A DNA stretch of 56,018 nucleotides from positions 1 through 56,018 of the forward strand of contig JBAMDO010000281.1 in the NCBI GenBank assembly GCA_037074765.1, given 5' to 3'. The translations under genes were made by a program, and so were the position numbers. Of this stretch, positions 9,753-22,400 are shown in pieces. The first letter of the stretch is position 1, and the number at the start of each line of letters is the position of its first letter. The notes beneath the pieces are model-generated. The model worked only from the letters and a program-made list of their open reading frames with translations. It made no database searches and was not told the DNA's origin. This DNA is from Mansonella perstans (taxonomy: Eukaryota; Nematoda; Chromadorea; Rhabditida; Onchocercidae).

Positions 9753-11229
9753 TGAGATAATATTTTCTTCTAAGGTAAGCTTTTAAACTTATATTGCATT
9801 AATTATGAAATAAGGTTGTTTCGTAATAATTCAAAATTTTTTAGCAATTTGCAGTTCAAAGGCGTTTGCTAGGGAATATTCGCTGATTTCAAGTTGAACA
9901 TTTCAAGTTCACTTGCTTAGACTTGAATAAATGATCGATTGCTAGAAAATAATCAAATGAGCAATTACAAATAGATGGAGCATTTTTTTAAATTTATCAA
10001 CAATGTAGCCAAATTTTGATGGAGGACCAGCTGGATGTTATAAACGACCAGATTTTTCCATATGTAACCATTAATTCTTTTATGTATTCAAAATGAACTC
10101 TCAAATAACATATAGAAGAAAATTGAATTTGGCAGAAAAGTGAAGTAATTTGCCAAACATCTTATCGAAGTTTATTAGCCATGACTACCTCATTTTCAGG
10201 AAATGTGGACCAGATATTATTGATTTAATAACTGCTCCATCATTGAACTTGAATTTTTCTCCTATCTTTGATATTCTTTTTCTTGACATTTTTGTTTATG
10301 TTTGATTACTTTTTATTCAGTATTGATAAGTGATAAATATTGATGAAGATTTAAAATAAAAGTTTTTGTGAATTTCAAAATTTATTCAAAAAATATTCCT
10401 GATATGCTGCAGCTAATAATTAATTGATTCAATGGAGAGCTCAATATATCACTTCTTGTAGGTTGTGTTTTAACTTCAATTTCCTGAAATGCTGTAATTT
10501 AGTTTCGAAATCACATTTGTTCTGTGGTAAAAAATAATGACACAAGTTAACCGGTTTCCACATTGAACATGACAGTGATTGATATGCTACAATGAAATTA
10601 TTCGGTTGATCAGAATTATTCATTTTATACTTTGATAAATTGAAGAAAAGTTAAGTGAAATAAATGATCACTCATTCGAAAAAGTTGAAAACTGTTAAAT
10701 TCATGAAATAAGTGTAGTAATTAAATAGTGTAGTGTTTAGAATGATAAGTTTCAGTTACTTTTATTTTACATACTATTTGTTGATCCCTTTGATATATAT
10801 AATTCTACAGATCCCATACTTATTTTCCGCAATAAAGCGTTAAAATATATAAAAGATTTAATGACATTAAAATATGCAAAACAGTGGAAAGCTAACAAAA
10901 CTAATTCACGATTTAAAATCTCAGCATCTAGAACAACTTATAATAAACTATGCTAAAAATCATGATATAATCAAACTTATCTTGCCAAAACACTGCAAAT
11001 AAAAGCTAGCAACAATATAGAAATGATACTATAGAAATCTGCATTAATTAAAAATAATAAAAACAACTACCTGCAACCCGAAATAACAAATACTTCAATA
11101 GAAAATAAAAAACTATATTAAAAGAAAAATGAATTTTCTTACTAGCAACAAGCGAAATTAATAACAATCTAATCTACTTTGCAAATGATCTTTAGTTTAA
11201 TGGATTTGATAATGTTAACCTTATTTCAG
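9753..11229 (+). repeat. Duplicated downstream block of copy C
   Basis: A direct, high-identity counterpart of 1374-2728. It includes an extra piece at about 10740-10865 that matches intron units of the gene at 3236-4553. The 60-codon minus-strand frame at 10441-10623 also occurs in copy A DNA and looks like chance. Confidence 0.6.
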
Positions 11230-11289
11230 AAGCTTGAAGATTTATTTAAGACATTCATAAATGATGATTTCAAAAATCTGAAAAGATGA
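11230..11289 (+). pseudogene. Shortened copy of the helical terminal exon (copy C)
   Basis: After a TTATTTCAG acceptor the reading is KLEDLFKTFINDDFKNLKR and a stop. It is identical in protein to the copy A exon for 18 residues; then two bases (GA) are missing relative to 2729-2842, so the frame shifts into a TGA. The conserved DNA continues past the stop. Either this copy makes a shorter tail or the exon is decaying. Confidence 0.45.
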
Positions 11290-12286
11290 TTCACCAGCTC
11301 ATGATAGTTCGAAGGCTGTCAAAGAAGGAGCAAATGAATTGATGAATCCAGAATACAAGTTTAATACGTGATTAAAGTTAGCAGTTATTGTCAAAATCCC
11401 TACAAAATTTTTTTTTTTAAAAACTTTTTACAAATCTGTTAATTAAAGCAATTGAAATGGAATATTGAAGATATTCAAGAAATTAAATCTTATCCCTAAT
11501 CTGATCTACCGAAAAATTGGCTGCTTGGGAATAACTATAATGGTTCAATAATAATACTAGTGATAACACTGATAACAGCAACTATGCTGATGTCGCTATT
11601 TATCATTTGTTCGTCTTTTAAATAGTGTCAAAGATTTTTTTGAATATTATTTGAAAATGTAAAATATTTTGCATTTTATGCTGTAAATAAAGAAAAATTT
11701 TAATATGAATCATTAGGAATTATAATAGGTAAACATAAATTCACTCATCTCAACGAATTTTAGGATACATATAAGATATCGCAAAATTTTTTTTTTCTGT
11801 AGCAAAAATTCTATTTTTGAGTGATCATTTATTTCATATCAAAAAAAAAAATTCGAAAATTTTTGATTTATTAAAAAATGATTGTTGGTAAAATCTTTGC
11901 AAAGCAAAAAATAACTGGATAGATGAAATCTAGTTTCATTGTTATGATTTACATCAGTTCCTTTTTATTTATCTGCCTTAATCCATTTCTGCCATTTGCC
12001 TTAAAGTACGAAAAAGAAACTGGCCTCAGAACAATCTATTAATATCTGTTGTATTAATTGGTTCCCTGTCAAAATATGAGAACCACAATTTTTATCTTTT
12101 AAATCACGACAATTCCTTCAATATATTTTTCATTGTTAAACAAAATGCCTGAAGTTTGTTCGGTTTGAAGAATGCCATAAGAACTGATAGTTCAAGTGTA
12201 ATTGTCTCATAATCGGTTAATGAAACGGCTAATTTTGTTGTTTAATTAAGCGGTAACTTTCTTTATAACTCAAGATTAAAATTATT
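11290..12286 (+). repeat. Spacer and duplicated 5' flank of copy D
   Basis: About 11290-11370 continues the duplicated block, 11370-11730 is unique non-coding DNA, and from about 11735 the foldback-edge motif and then the shared 5' flank of the peptide genes appear (matching 9045-9572). No gene is visible in it. Confidence 0.5.
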
Positions 12287-12484
12287 ATGAAAGCCATTAT
12301 TTCAGATTGCAAGAGGATTATGTTGAAATTTATAATTTATCTTGTGCTGTTCATTTGTTGCGGCAGCACCCTTATGACAAGATTATCGATACAACAACCA
12401 CCACCAGACCCAGCACAAGTAGCAGCAGGTGGACCACCAGCTCAGGTGAATATATTAGTGCAATCATCTCAGCGACATGGATAA
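12287..12484 (+). CDS. Putative secreted proline-rich peptide, copy D
   Basis: A 65-residue member, the longest of the four. The N-terminus is constant (MKAIISDCKRIM, then a hydrophobic core with CCGS); the tail is longer, with QQPPPDPAQVAAGGPPAQV and a final SSQRHG. The duplication ends shortly after the stop: at about 12520 the sequence leaves the downstream block shared by A and C, and no helical terminal exon is found. The single-exon reading is therefore preferred. An overlapping 61-codon frame rich in Thr/Ser is a shadow. Confidence 0.55.
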   Translation: MKAIISDCKRIMLKFIIYLVLFICCGSTLMTRLSIQQPPPDPAQVAAGGPPAQVNILVQSSQRHG

Positions 12485-13247
12485 TGAGATAATATTTTCT
12501 TCTAAGGTAAGCTTTTAAACTTATTTTTTGTAGGCATGCTGTGTAATTGATATTTGAGTTAATTATTTGGATGATAATAAACACTATTATCTCGATAATG
12601 TTTCGACTTTGAGTTAAATAGCAGTTTCTTAAAAATCAAAGATAAATAGCGGTTTTTTAAAATTCAAAGATCATTTTGTTTCAAATATATTAAAAGAACC
12701 AAGCAAATGTGAATGATCCATAATTTTAACTTCCAATTTTTTAGCAGTGAAATGAATAAAGCAAAAGGCTGTTTAAGCAGACATTTGCGATCTCGTTTAA
12801 TCTTTGTAAAGTATAATATAGCAAAAAAGTCTCTAACCCGACCAAAAAGTAATTCTTCAACAATTCTTGGCAAGTATGGATCTATCAGTGGCTTATCTTT
12901 ATAGGCTAAATTGTCAAAATACTGTGAAATAGTATAGAAATTTCATGATGATAGTCTTCTATAATTGTATGATTTTTCTCTTTCAATGTTAACATGCAAA
13001 AAAAGTGTGATTTCATTAATAGTCGAACCAAGAGATCAATTTAGTTTCATGAAAAAAACCCGAACCAAAAGTCAATCATTTAAAAAAATGAGAATTTCAC
13101 TGGGAGGAGGGAAGAGACCGAAAGAGAGGAGATGGGGAGCTCCGTTCATGGATTTTCAGTCGAAATTTCTTGAAGCATCTGAGATCTCTGGTACAAAGAG
13201 TATATCAATAAAATTAATGAAAATCTATTTTTGGTAGTAACAATGAA
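12485..13247. other. Spacer between peptide array and phosphatase gene
   Basis: The duplicated DNA ends about 12520. A TTTTTTAG acceptor-like site at about 12745 precedes a 50-codon basic frame (MNKAKGCLSRHLRSRLIF...) ending at 12904, and a 90-codon frame rich in Lys/Arg runs to 13237. Neither has a recognisable domain, so I do not call them genes. Confidence 0.35.
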
Positions 13248-16200
13248 TCACGGGGAATGATGACTTGCTCTTGCTTTCATCGTTGCCAATGCGCTTGTTC
13301 TTATTTCTTTAATGCGATTCTTTGCATCCTACACAGATAAATATTGTTGTTAGCATTAAATGAAACAATTCAAATGAAATCCTTTGCTTTAATTCTCATT
13401 GTGAATTGTATAAAAATCACTGAATGAAAATCTTAGTACGAATTGTGATGACTTGAAATGATATGATACCTCATAAGCACTCCAACCACCTAATGAAGCA
13501 ATACGAAAAGCGAGTCCGAAAAGGACAAAAAATGACATTGGATCAGAAAATGCGCCAGGACGTATGCGCACCAAATGTCTCGCCAAAAATTCCACATCGA
13601 AGCATTCACGACGTTCAATCTGCTTCATCAATATGGTTGCTACCCATACAACACATGTCCTAAGCGATATGATTACAAAAGATAAGCAAATTTAGCTAAT
13701 GGCGCTGTAAATGAGTGTAGGAAGCAAAGTTACCCACAGTAAATGAATATAAAATAAAATGTATTCGTAACGAATGAATATAAAATAAAAATTAGGACTG
13801 TGTGATGAAATTAAAGCCAACACATTTTGGCCTCTAATCTTTCTTTTCTTCTTCCTGAAAGCACTTCTATTTAATCAAATAATACCTTAAAGAAATTACC
13901 TGTTTAAGCCAGCAAAACCTTGGAGCACAACTGGTGGAATGTAATCATCGATTGATCGTTTGATGATTTGTATCTCTTTACTTGCGAGTGTTTTAATGAA
14001 TGGTCCCAGTTGATCCAGATCTGGCCATATACCATTTGACCAGTCAGTTATATGAAATATTACTACCTAAACAGAAAAAGGCTACGAATATTTTTATTTA
14101 CTTTATAGCATCAAAACGATGGAAACCACCAAGTAATTCACGAAATCAATATCAAGATTACAGTCTAAGTTGTCAACAATTGTCACTTTAATTAAGGATC
14201 AAGTTATTTTGATTTTTTCCTATAAATTCTCAACCACTCTACTTTTATAAATAAGTCAGACCGAGAGTTTGTTTCATTCTTATCTGTGTTACTAGATTTT
14301 TAAGTGTCAGTCTGTCAGTTGAGCTGAACAGTTCGGTTTTTGTGAGAACGGCACGCCTACAATTTATAAATCAGTTTTGCCTAAATAGCCAAGTCTATTT
14401 TCCTTTTTGGAATATACCTGATAATCTAAATAACGAAAAAACAAAGCTAGAATTCAGAGAGAATAGAATATTTGAAAAGTGAGTTGAAAAAAGACTGGCA
14501 TTTCGTGGTTTAGTGTCATCATCACCAGCACCAGTGTCTACAGGACCATCTTCTTTTGAAGTTATTTTTCCAGAAGCAAGGTCAACATCAAGATGCGCTG
14601 AGAGTGCTAGATCATAGGTTATGAAACCTTTTTCTTCTTTCTTTTTAACTAATTTTACTGTGAACCGCTTTTGCTGCAAATAATTCACAAATGGAAGCAG
14701 ATATGATAAGCCAAATTTGTCAATCATATTAATGAAAGATGCTGGACTTTGAAATGAAAATTTTAATTGGAATTGAAATTCATATGATTAGAGATGCAGG
14801 ATTATTCCGAAATTCTATTAGGAGTTTCGTGTTGAACTCCTTTTTCATTATCAATCTTCCTTTTTCATTTCCCATCACTGAGAATTTTGTGGTTTCTTTT
14901 TTACACTATCATTAAAATAAAGGAAAAATAGTTGTGAAATTTATTACAAATCTTAAATTTGCAAGTGAAAAGTATGCTGATATTTTATTCTTGGCGAAAA
15001 TATCACCAACTTACACCGATCTCCATTTTTTCATCCGGTTTCGTTGGCCAATATTGATAACACTTTTCTGCATCATCCTCCACCGTCATTTGGGATTGTT
15101 GCACAACACAAACGATCAGTTTACAACCATCCTGTACAACTAATTTTAAAGCACTCCAATAATAAGTAATAGAAACATTGCTTAAAGAAAATCTTCGAAT
15201 AAGGGTAGTTACAGATATGTGAACAACTTTTTTTGAAATATTTATTATCACCTATAACAAATGAGCCAGATTCAAACAAATTTTCTCCAATATAATTTAC
15301 CCAGACACTTCTCGATTTTACTCAGTTTTGTAGTCGTAAAAAGATAATGGATACAAGGTTGGTTGTTCATTTTTTGAGACACTGTTATATCACAAACCTG
15401 CCAGATCATTCGCCAGAAATCAACTGCATTTTCTTTAGTTGGCGCTTGGATGATGATATAGTCTTCACGATTGAAACTGGCGTACGTTGCAGGCAAATAG
15501 TCAGTATCTCCAGTTGCTTTTGAACTCAATTTTACACGCTTTTTTTCAAATAATGGAACTGGAACACGGTTTTTTTTCTGCAAAACGGAATAAATTAAAT
15601 TGGAAACAGATGCAAATTTAAGCAGCAAGGATATTATCCTGAAATTGTTTTTCACGTTTATATATAAGAAAAAAAAATACTTTAACTTTTGATTTGAAAT
15701 AAATTCGATAAAATAAGTATGAAGAAGGATAATCTAATTATTTCCAATGCTTCCAGTATTCACTTTGATACAATTATTATATAATCGCAGTAATTTATTA
15801 TGAAAAACGACTTTTTGTAATATGACACCGAAGTGAACTCCACATGGTAGTGATAAATTCATATTTATTAAACGCTGTATAATAGAATGAAATGAGAATT
15901 CGAAGTGTTGGAAAAAAGCTTTAAATTGAAGTAAAAACCAAAGAAGCCAAATAAATTTTTGTCCTATAACAGTAAATATGCGGCTGTTGATAATTCGATT
16001 AATTAAGATTCTTGCTTTCGTATATTTCAAAATTTTATTTTTGCTCTGTTCATATCTCATTAAAAATTTCCTTTTCAAACATGGCAAACTTATCAATATT
16101 CTAATAAAAAAATATTTTTTTGCGTCTATGGTAGCTTGGTTACCTAATAGTCATTATACTCATTGTGGTCATTAAGTAAAATTATTATTGTTTGCTCATT

Positions 16201-17092
16201 TGGTCGATTGTTTTTCATTTATTTGAACAAACGTACGTTCAAAAAACTTTTAGATTGGACCATTAAAGCTAGTGGTTATTTGGAATTTTGCTACTACAAA
16301 TGCATTTCAAATAAAATATGTTTTAAAGAGAGAGAGGAAGAAAGAAAAGAATTTAAAACATACAATTTGAGCAAGGAATGTTGCCGTATTTGAACTGTTG
16401 ATTGCGGTTGTTGCTATGAGACGCTCAAAATGCGTTTGACGGATTTTTGATAAACTTTGCTTTGCAATTAGGGCTACGAAATCAGCTGGCTTTTCACCAG
16501 ATTCTACACTATCCTATAAAACATATTACAATTACAAGATTTCGTGTGTTAAATAAACTAAATGAAGCCTTAAAAAAGACTCATCAAAAAATTCAATCAG
16601 AAAAAAATCCATCAGCTTCTGTATCATCACTCTCATAAAAAATACTTTATAACTACGGGATTTCAAACCATTAACATATCTGATGAGAGACTGGAAAACT
16701 TCATTAGGATGAAACTTTTTCTTATATATACTATAAGGAATGATATATATATCATTATATATATATATCACTAATTTAATTAGCAAACAAATGCTTTTTT
16801 AATTCAACTAAAGAGTAACAAAGAGTGCCTTTTTTCAAGACTTAACTACTTTATACCGAAATCATCTAGCCAAGGGGATTTCATTAAAGAACACCGTCAT
16901 AGCAAGTACGATATCAAGTATGATTTCATTAAAGGAACACCAGTCACAACAAGTACGATATCCCTAAATTACTCCACTGCTATTTCCAACCTTCTGTGAA
17001 ATACTTTTCTTATGCTTAGGGCTGCTGGATCGACTGGCCATTACCACCAAACTAATAATTATCATTTTCAAACTTAAATCAGTTTTATTCAT
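13248..17092 (-). CDS. Secreted-type protein tyrosine phosphatase homologue, predicted catalytically dead
   Basis: Exons read on the minus strand: 17092-16991 (signal peptide), an unresolved piece, 16513-16364, 15577-15398, 15131-15015, 14673 to about 14500, 14356-14293, 14066-13900, 13659-13470 and 13328-13248 (stop). Family marks are KNR then RVKL, DYLPATYASF, IIIQAP, VDFWRMIWQ, EKCYQYWP and RIRPGAFSDP near the end. The active site is broken: the P-loop expected as HCSAGxGRT reads QGFAGLNRT (Cys to Gly, His to Gln, Ser to Phe, Arg kept). The WPD loop reads WSNGIWPD, and the KNRY Tyr is Val. Exon 1 gives MNKTDLSLKMIIISLVVMAS, a signal-like start. Most junctions are in phase. The exon C to 14356 junction needs an odd donor, and an N-terminal piece between 16991 and 16513 is uncertain. 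A phosphotyrosine-binding pseudophosphatase is the likeliest role; decay is the alternative. Confidence 0.72.
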
Positions 17093-19447
17093 GCTATCAA
17101 ATCATTTGCATAACAAATTTGCCTATCTTAGAAATAAAAATTCGCTCGCTTATTCTTTCATTATCAATGTTCTTAATTTGACATTTCGAAACACTCTCCC
17201 GCAATAGATTTTGTTGGTTTTAGTGCTTTTTTGAATTCAAACAAACACTGTTGCCTAAGATAAGAACAAGTTTATATCAATAAACTGAGTGTGAAGGAAT
17301 TCTGTTTGCTAGAAGAGTTATCAAAAATAAACTTTCGATTTCTGAAAAATGTAGGCAAATTCACCATTATAGACGTAGATTTATTAACATCATTGTTAGT
17401 TATATTGTTGATTTTGATGAAATATTTCTAAGTTAATTGAATCATCGCAATGTATACAAATACTTTCACAGTTTGTAAAATGAATGAGTACACACACCGC
17501 ATAATTCGGTTGTTACTAACTTTTCCATGCATTAAAGAGAAAGTTCTCGTTAACATTCACGCTAGCATTTCAATTTAAGAAGTTACTCTTCCATAAACCT
17601 TATCTACTAATCTTCTGACAGTATCATCTATTTTTCTGCATTTCATTCTCAAGAAATTTCAAATTCAATAATTCTTTTTTTATGTTATTTGTATTTTGAG
17701 CAGTAATTTGACATACTCCACTTATGCTCTTTCACCTCATTGTTACTATTAGCTTGTTAAAAAATGCGACTAAACGATAAAAGAAAAGAAAGGGTCCTTT
17801 TTATCAAATGCTTTTCGTTTCCTGCCAATTTTTTTGGCCTCTTTTTGCATTGCATCTTAATCTATGGAAGAGAAAAGGGAGTAGTAATAAAGCCAAGGGA
17901 AGATAGGGCCCTTTTAATGTTGTTCAATGCAAAGAATGCAAAAATTTATCATGCAATAACTGTAAAAAAGGAACAAAAAGAACAAAATGAAAGTGAGAGA
18001 TAGGCTTAGCAAAAATGTGTTCTATGCCTATTCATAGAACACCAAAAATGTGCTCTATGCTTATTCGTTTTCCAGTTGACACATTTGACGATAAAACACA
18101 CATTTGATGCTTCTTCTTTCCAGCAGAAATTGCATTGGATTTTCCCTAATCCCCAAAACTGTTTGGATGCCTTGGGAACAGATGGTTGCGCTGAAATTTA
18201 AAAGAATCACCAAATGACAGAAAGATGTGTTGAATGAAGTCAAAAAACATGAATCTCTTATTGGAGCGACTTGATGGATTCCATATAATTTATTCTTTGA
18301 ATCGCTTTATTGGATTAATCTGAAATGCATGAGGAAATAATAATTTTATAATGTGAATTTATCAGTGTAGAGATCTTCACAAAGTAAAGATGTTAACCTT
18401 TACTAATTCCGGAAATACATTACTCTTTTGAAGAAATATGCAATCTCAATAAGAACAATATTTTTTTCTCATGTGATAGCAATATTTCATTATATCAGAT
18501 AAATTGCAAATGTGTCAGTAAAAATTTCATATGGTTTTTCAAATGAAATCTAAGTTAAAAACAGGATTATGAATTCATTGATGATAAAAGGAACTTGTGA
18601 AGACAAAAAGACTGTGTGCCATGATTAGTGTAATGTAGTCATAACTGAATTAAACTCTGTAGGTTGAAATATGGATCCGATACATATCTTGCATTGATCG
18701 TAGATGATAAAAAATTAATTTAGACGGCAGATTAAAAGAATACTTGTGACTCAAAAAATATAATAACTTTCTTTTTGAATAATAAGTCATCTAAATGACA
18801 ATTTTATTGTTTTATTTAACTAATATAGTCAGCTAAATTTGCCATCGTCAACTAAGATTTTCTTAAAGAGTTAATTTTGACAGGTTTATAAAAATAGAAT
18901 CAAAAAACTGTGTTATAGCTAAGAGCTTTTGAATTTTCCGAAGTTGATAGGCTTTGTCAATACACAATATAGAAAAAGATTTCAAAGTATAAAACGGTTA
19001 AAAATATAACATCAATTGCATAAAAGTTAAAACATAAACGAAAAATTATTTGTCACAAGTTGACAAAAAAAATTCACTCGTAAAAACTTTTATTTGAGGT
19101 CTGAAAAAGGAAAAGTTAAGAAGGATTTTTCGGGAGAGTATGAGATAGTAATTCTAAAAAATGCACTCGCTATTGGTTGATGGTAAATGTGTTTAACAAA
19201 TGTTCTTAAAAGAAGTTTAGATTTTAAAATGCTAAATTGAGCAATTTCATTTGATTGTTTGTTGTTGTTTAGCTCAGAAGCGGTTTAGTTTAAAATCGCT
19301 ACTAAAAGAAATTTCAATGATCAATAGAGAGCCGGGTTACTCCTTTATTCCTCTACGATAAAAAGATTTTCAGAGCCAAACTAGAGATAGGACTATAGTC
19401 TATCAGTAGCGCATCAAACTAATTAATGATGACTAATCAAAATCATT
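17093..19447. promoter_or_regulatory. Divergent intergenic region between phosphatase and kinase genes
   Basis: About 2.35 kb separates the two start codons, which point away from each other, so the upstream regions of both genes lie here. At 19371-19373 a GATTTTCAG acceptor precedes the kinase ATG by about 75 bases and could be a trans-splice site. Short direct repeats with ATGTGTTCTATGC lie around 18015-18065. The 79-codon frame at 17764 has no recognisable domain. Confidence 0.4.
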
Positions 19448-22400
19448 ATGAACAATTTAGAATTGGAATTTGCTGAATGGTATCATGGATTGTTGCCACG
19501 TAAAGATATAAACGCTTTGCTCTCTAAGAACGGTCAATTTTTAGTTCGTGAAACAGAAATCACAAAGAGAGAAGTGTGATTCAGTCTTTTTTCTGATTTT
19601 TCAAGTAGACTAAAGATGTTTGGTTTAGTCTAGTCCTGATATCTCGAAAAATCCCTGTTACATTTAACTGAAGTTTAGAATGTGAGCAACTTAGCAGACT
19701 TCAGCAACTTTGCGGTCTTAAAGTATAATGAAGGAATTAAAGTATATGGAATTAGCTACAACATAATAATTAAAATGTAATACAATATCTAAGTTACCAG
19801 CATTCAAAATAATTCCGCTTAAATAAAACTACAAATTCAATGTTATAAAGGTAATTCAAAAAAAGAAAACTCCAAAGAACAATTAAATACTTTAGTAGCT
19901 CTGGGAAATATAACCGGCACAGACGAAAGATAAGAAGTTTAAACAAATACAGCAAGCTGATCTAAATAACAACAATAGGTCGTGTATTTTGAGTAGTTAC
20001 ATATAATTGATAGAACCCAAGAAAGAACTAATGCCAACGGTATGCAATCCTAAAATGATGCCATCTAAAGACAAGAGTAAAATAAAATTGTAGGCTTGCT
20101 ACTAAATTTTTACATGAAATTAATGAAATCAGGGGATCCAACCAGTGCTGTCGATAAGATGGAATAATAAGACAATGCATTTCATTATCTGTCAAGTTGA
20201 TGGAAAAGTTTTCATCGAAAAACGCCGATTTTTTTCTATCTGTGAATTAATAAAGTATCAATCATTTCATGACTGAAATATTTATATTCTCTAAAAAGAT
20301 GAAAAATTATTGTTTTCTGGCAGTGATAAAAAAAATTCGAAAAAAAATTGTTTCTCTATTAATTTTGAGTCATATTTAAAACATCGTAATATTAAGAAGT
20401 TCAAACAAAAACTTTACCCTCCAATCTCATCTCTTCAGTTGTAGATATTATTTGATTACTAAAGATCCAATAACCAATCAAAACGGTCCTGTGCTTTTGT
20501 ATGCCGTTCCCCGACAGAGCTGGGAAGTGAGACATGAACAGGTAAGCAGATTCCTTGATCCCAATCATAGAATAAAGCAGGTGTTTAGCTAGGATGTACA
20601 ATTCTTTCAACTATACTTCTCAAAGTTAGAATTTTTATTCAGCGAAAAGAGATATATTACAGATAGAATTTGATGAATTGTTGGGAGAGGGTGCAATGTC
20701 CGCCGTTTACAGAGGTACCTTTAAGGACAAGGAAAGGCAGAAAGAGGTAATAATAAATTCTATTCAAAAATATGTTTTTCAAATTATACGAACTCTTTAA
20801 ATTTGAGAAAAGAAGAATTCGGTCTTACGATTAGTTAATGTTGAAACACAAAAATTGTTAATTTTAAGACGTTTTTCGAAATAAATTTTTGAATAATAAT
20901 TGATAAACAGTACATTGATAAAGGTTGCGGTTAAAGTACGCAAAGGACGCAGATTAGATCGAAATGCTGTGAAGCAGATCTGTCGAGAAGCGCGTATAAT
21001 GCGTAGATTGGAACATCCAAACATTGTTCATCTCTATGGAATTGCGATTAGTAAGGTATTGTATAGCTATCAAATGTGATTCAAAATCTGAAATAAAGAA
21101 GGTTGGTAAAAGACAAGCTCATAGTAGTCATGTTTCCTAAAAAATTAATCCAAGACGACGTTGTCGTTCAAATGAAATTTTACTTTCTTTCCATTTTAAA
21201 AAATTCCAATCCAAAAGTTAACTTAAAAGCTAGAATTGTTGAAGGAACCGATAATGCTATTGATGGAATTACTGAAAGATGGAAGTCTAGATGCATTTCT
21301 AGTAACAAAGGGCTCAACATTAAGTACTCGTGAAAAATTGTATTTCTGTCTGGATATTGCATCAGGACTGGAATTCCTTCATAACAATGGGGTCATTCAC
21401 CGAGATATTTCAGCAAGGTCTGTCTCAAAAATACCTCAGCTACCAGTTACTTATCATCATTAATACAAACAAGGTAAAAACATTAGGAAGTAAAATGGAG
21501 ATTTGAAAATGGAAACATTACAATTACGGTTAATCTTCGATAATTATTTGATCAAAGATTTTTTTCGGCCCTCAAACAATATGAGAAAAACATGAACAGT
21601 ATATTTCAAGTTTAAAGCAATTTTAAGAAATTGCTTAGTGGAAGATATGTGCATCAAAATTTCCGATTTCAACTTATCACGAGAAATTAAAAAACAAGAT
21701 GAAAAATACAGAATGACGCGGCTGAAACAGAATTTGCCCATAAGGTTCAATATATCTAAAAAATTTGTGCTAAAATGATCACTTGTAAGCTTATCACTTA
21801 TAACCTGCTACTGCTACTTATTACTGTAGCTTCTCTCATAGATAAGCGTTTGATCATAATGCTCAAAATATTTTGCAATTAAAGGTTAAATATTGATATA
21901 TTTGAAGCTGCAAGATATGCTAAATGTTTGAAGCAACGTTCTCAGTACCTGTTTCTCTTTTTAATTTGTAATTCACTCACAATTCGGTTTTTTTCGAAGT
22001 TAAAATCACTAGCAATTTACAACTTTCACTGCAAATTTAAATTTGATTTTCTTGAAAGTATTCTATTAACGGTCCGTGTGGAATCCTGTTTTGATATTTG
22101 AAATTAAATTAAAAAAGTGTAACAAAAGAAAAATTTAATGAACAAGTTCATCAATGGTTTACATTTCAATCCATCAGATAAATATGACGTTGCAGTTTGT
22201 AACAGTGATATTTTGTTAAATAATAATATAATCGAAGGGACAATTCAACGGAACTTGTTGACCAACTTGTATATTCGCATCATTATTTATGGGTCATGAA
22301 AGGCCTTATCTGAACGATATTTTCCCACTTCCCACACTATTTTTCTTTCAAATAGCGTGATTTTATTTTGACCGTTATCATTTCAAAATTAGATGGATCT

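Noticed and set aside
12307..12492. 61-codon frame overlapping peptide copy D
   Set aside because: It is the +2 frame of the proline-rich gene; its Thr/Ser run comes from CCA/ACC codons, and the equivalent frame is not kept in the other copies.
12965..13237. 90-codon Lys/Arg-rich plus-strand frame
   Set aside because: It lies opposite the phosphatase 3' end, has a low-complexity purine-rich core and no domain.
17764..18003. 79-codon frame between phosphatase and kinase
   Set aside because: No domain, no clear splice or start context, and composition like the surrounding AT-rich DNA.
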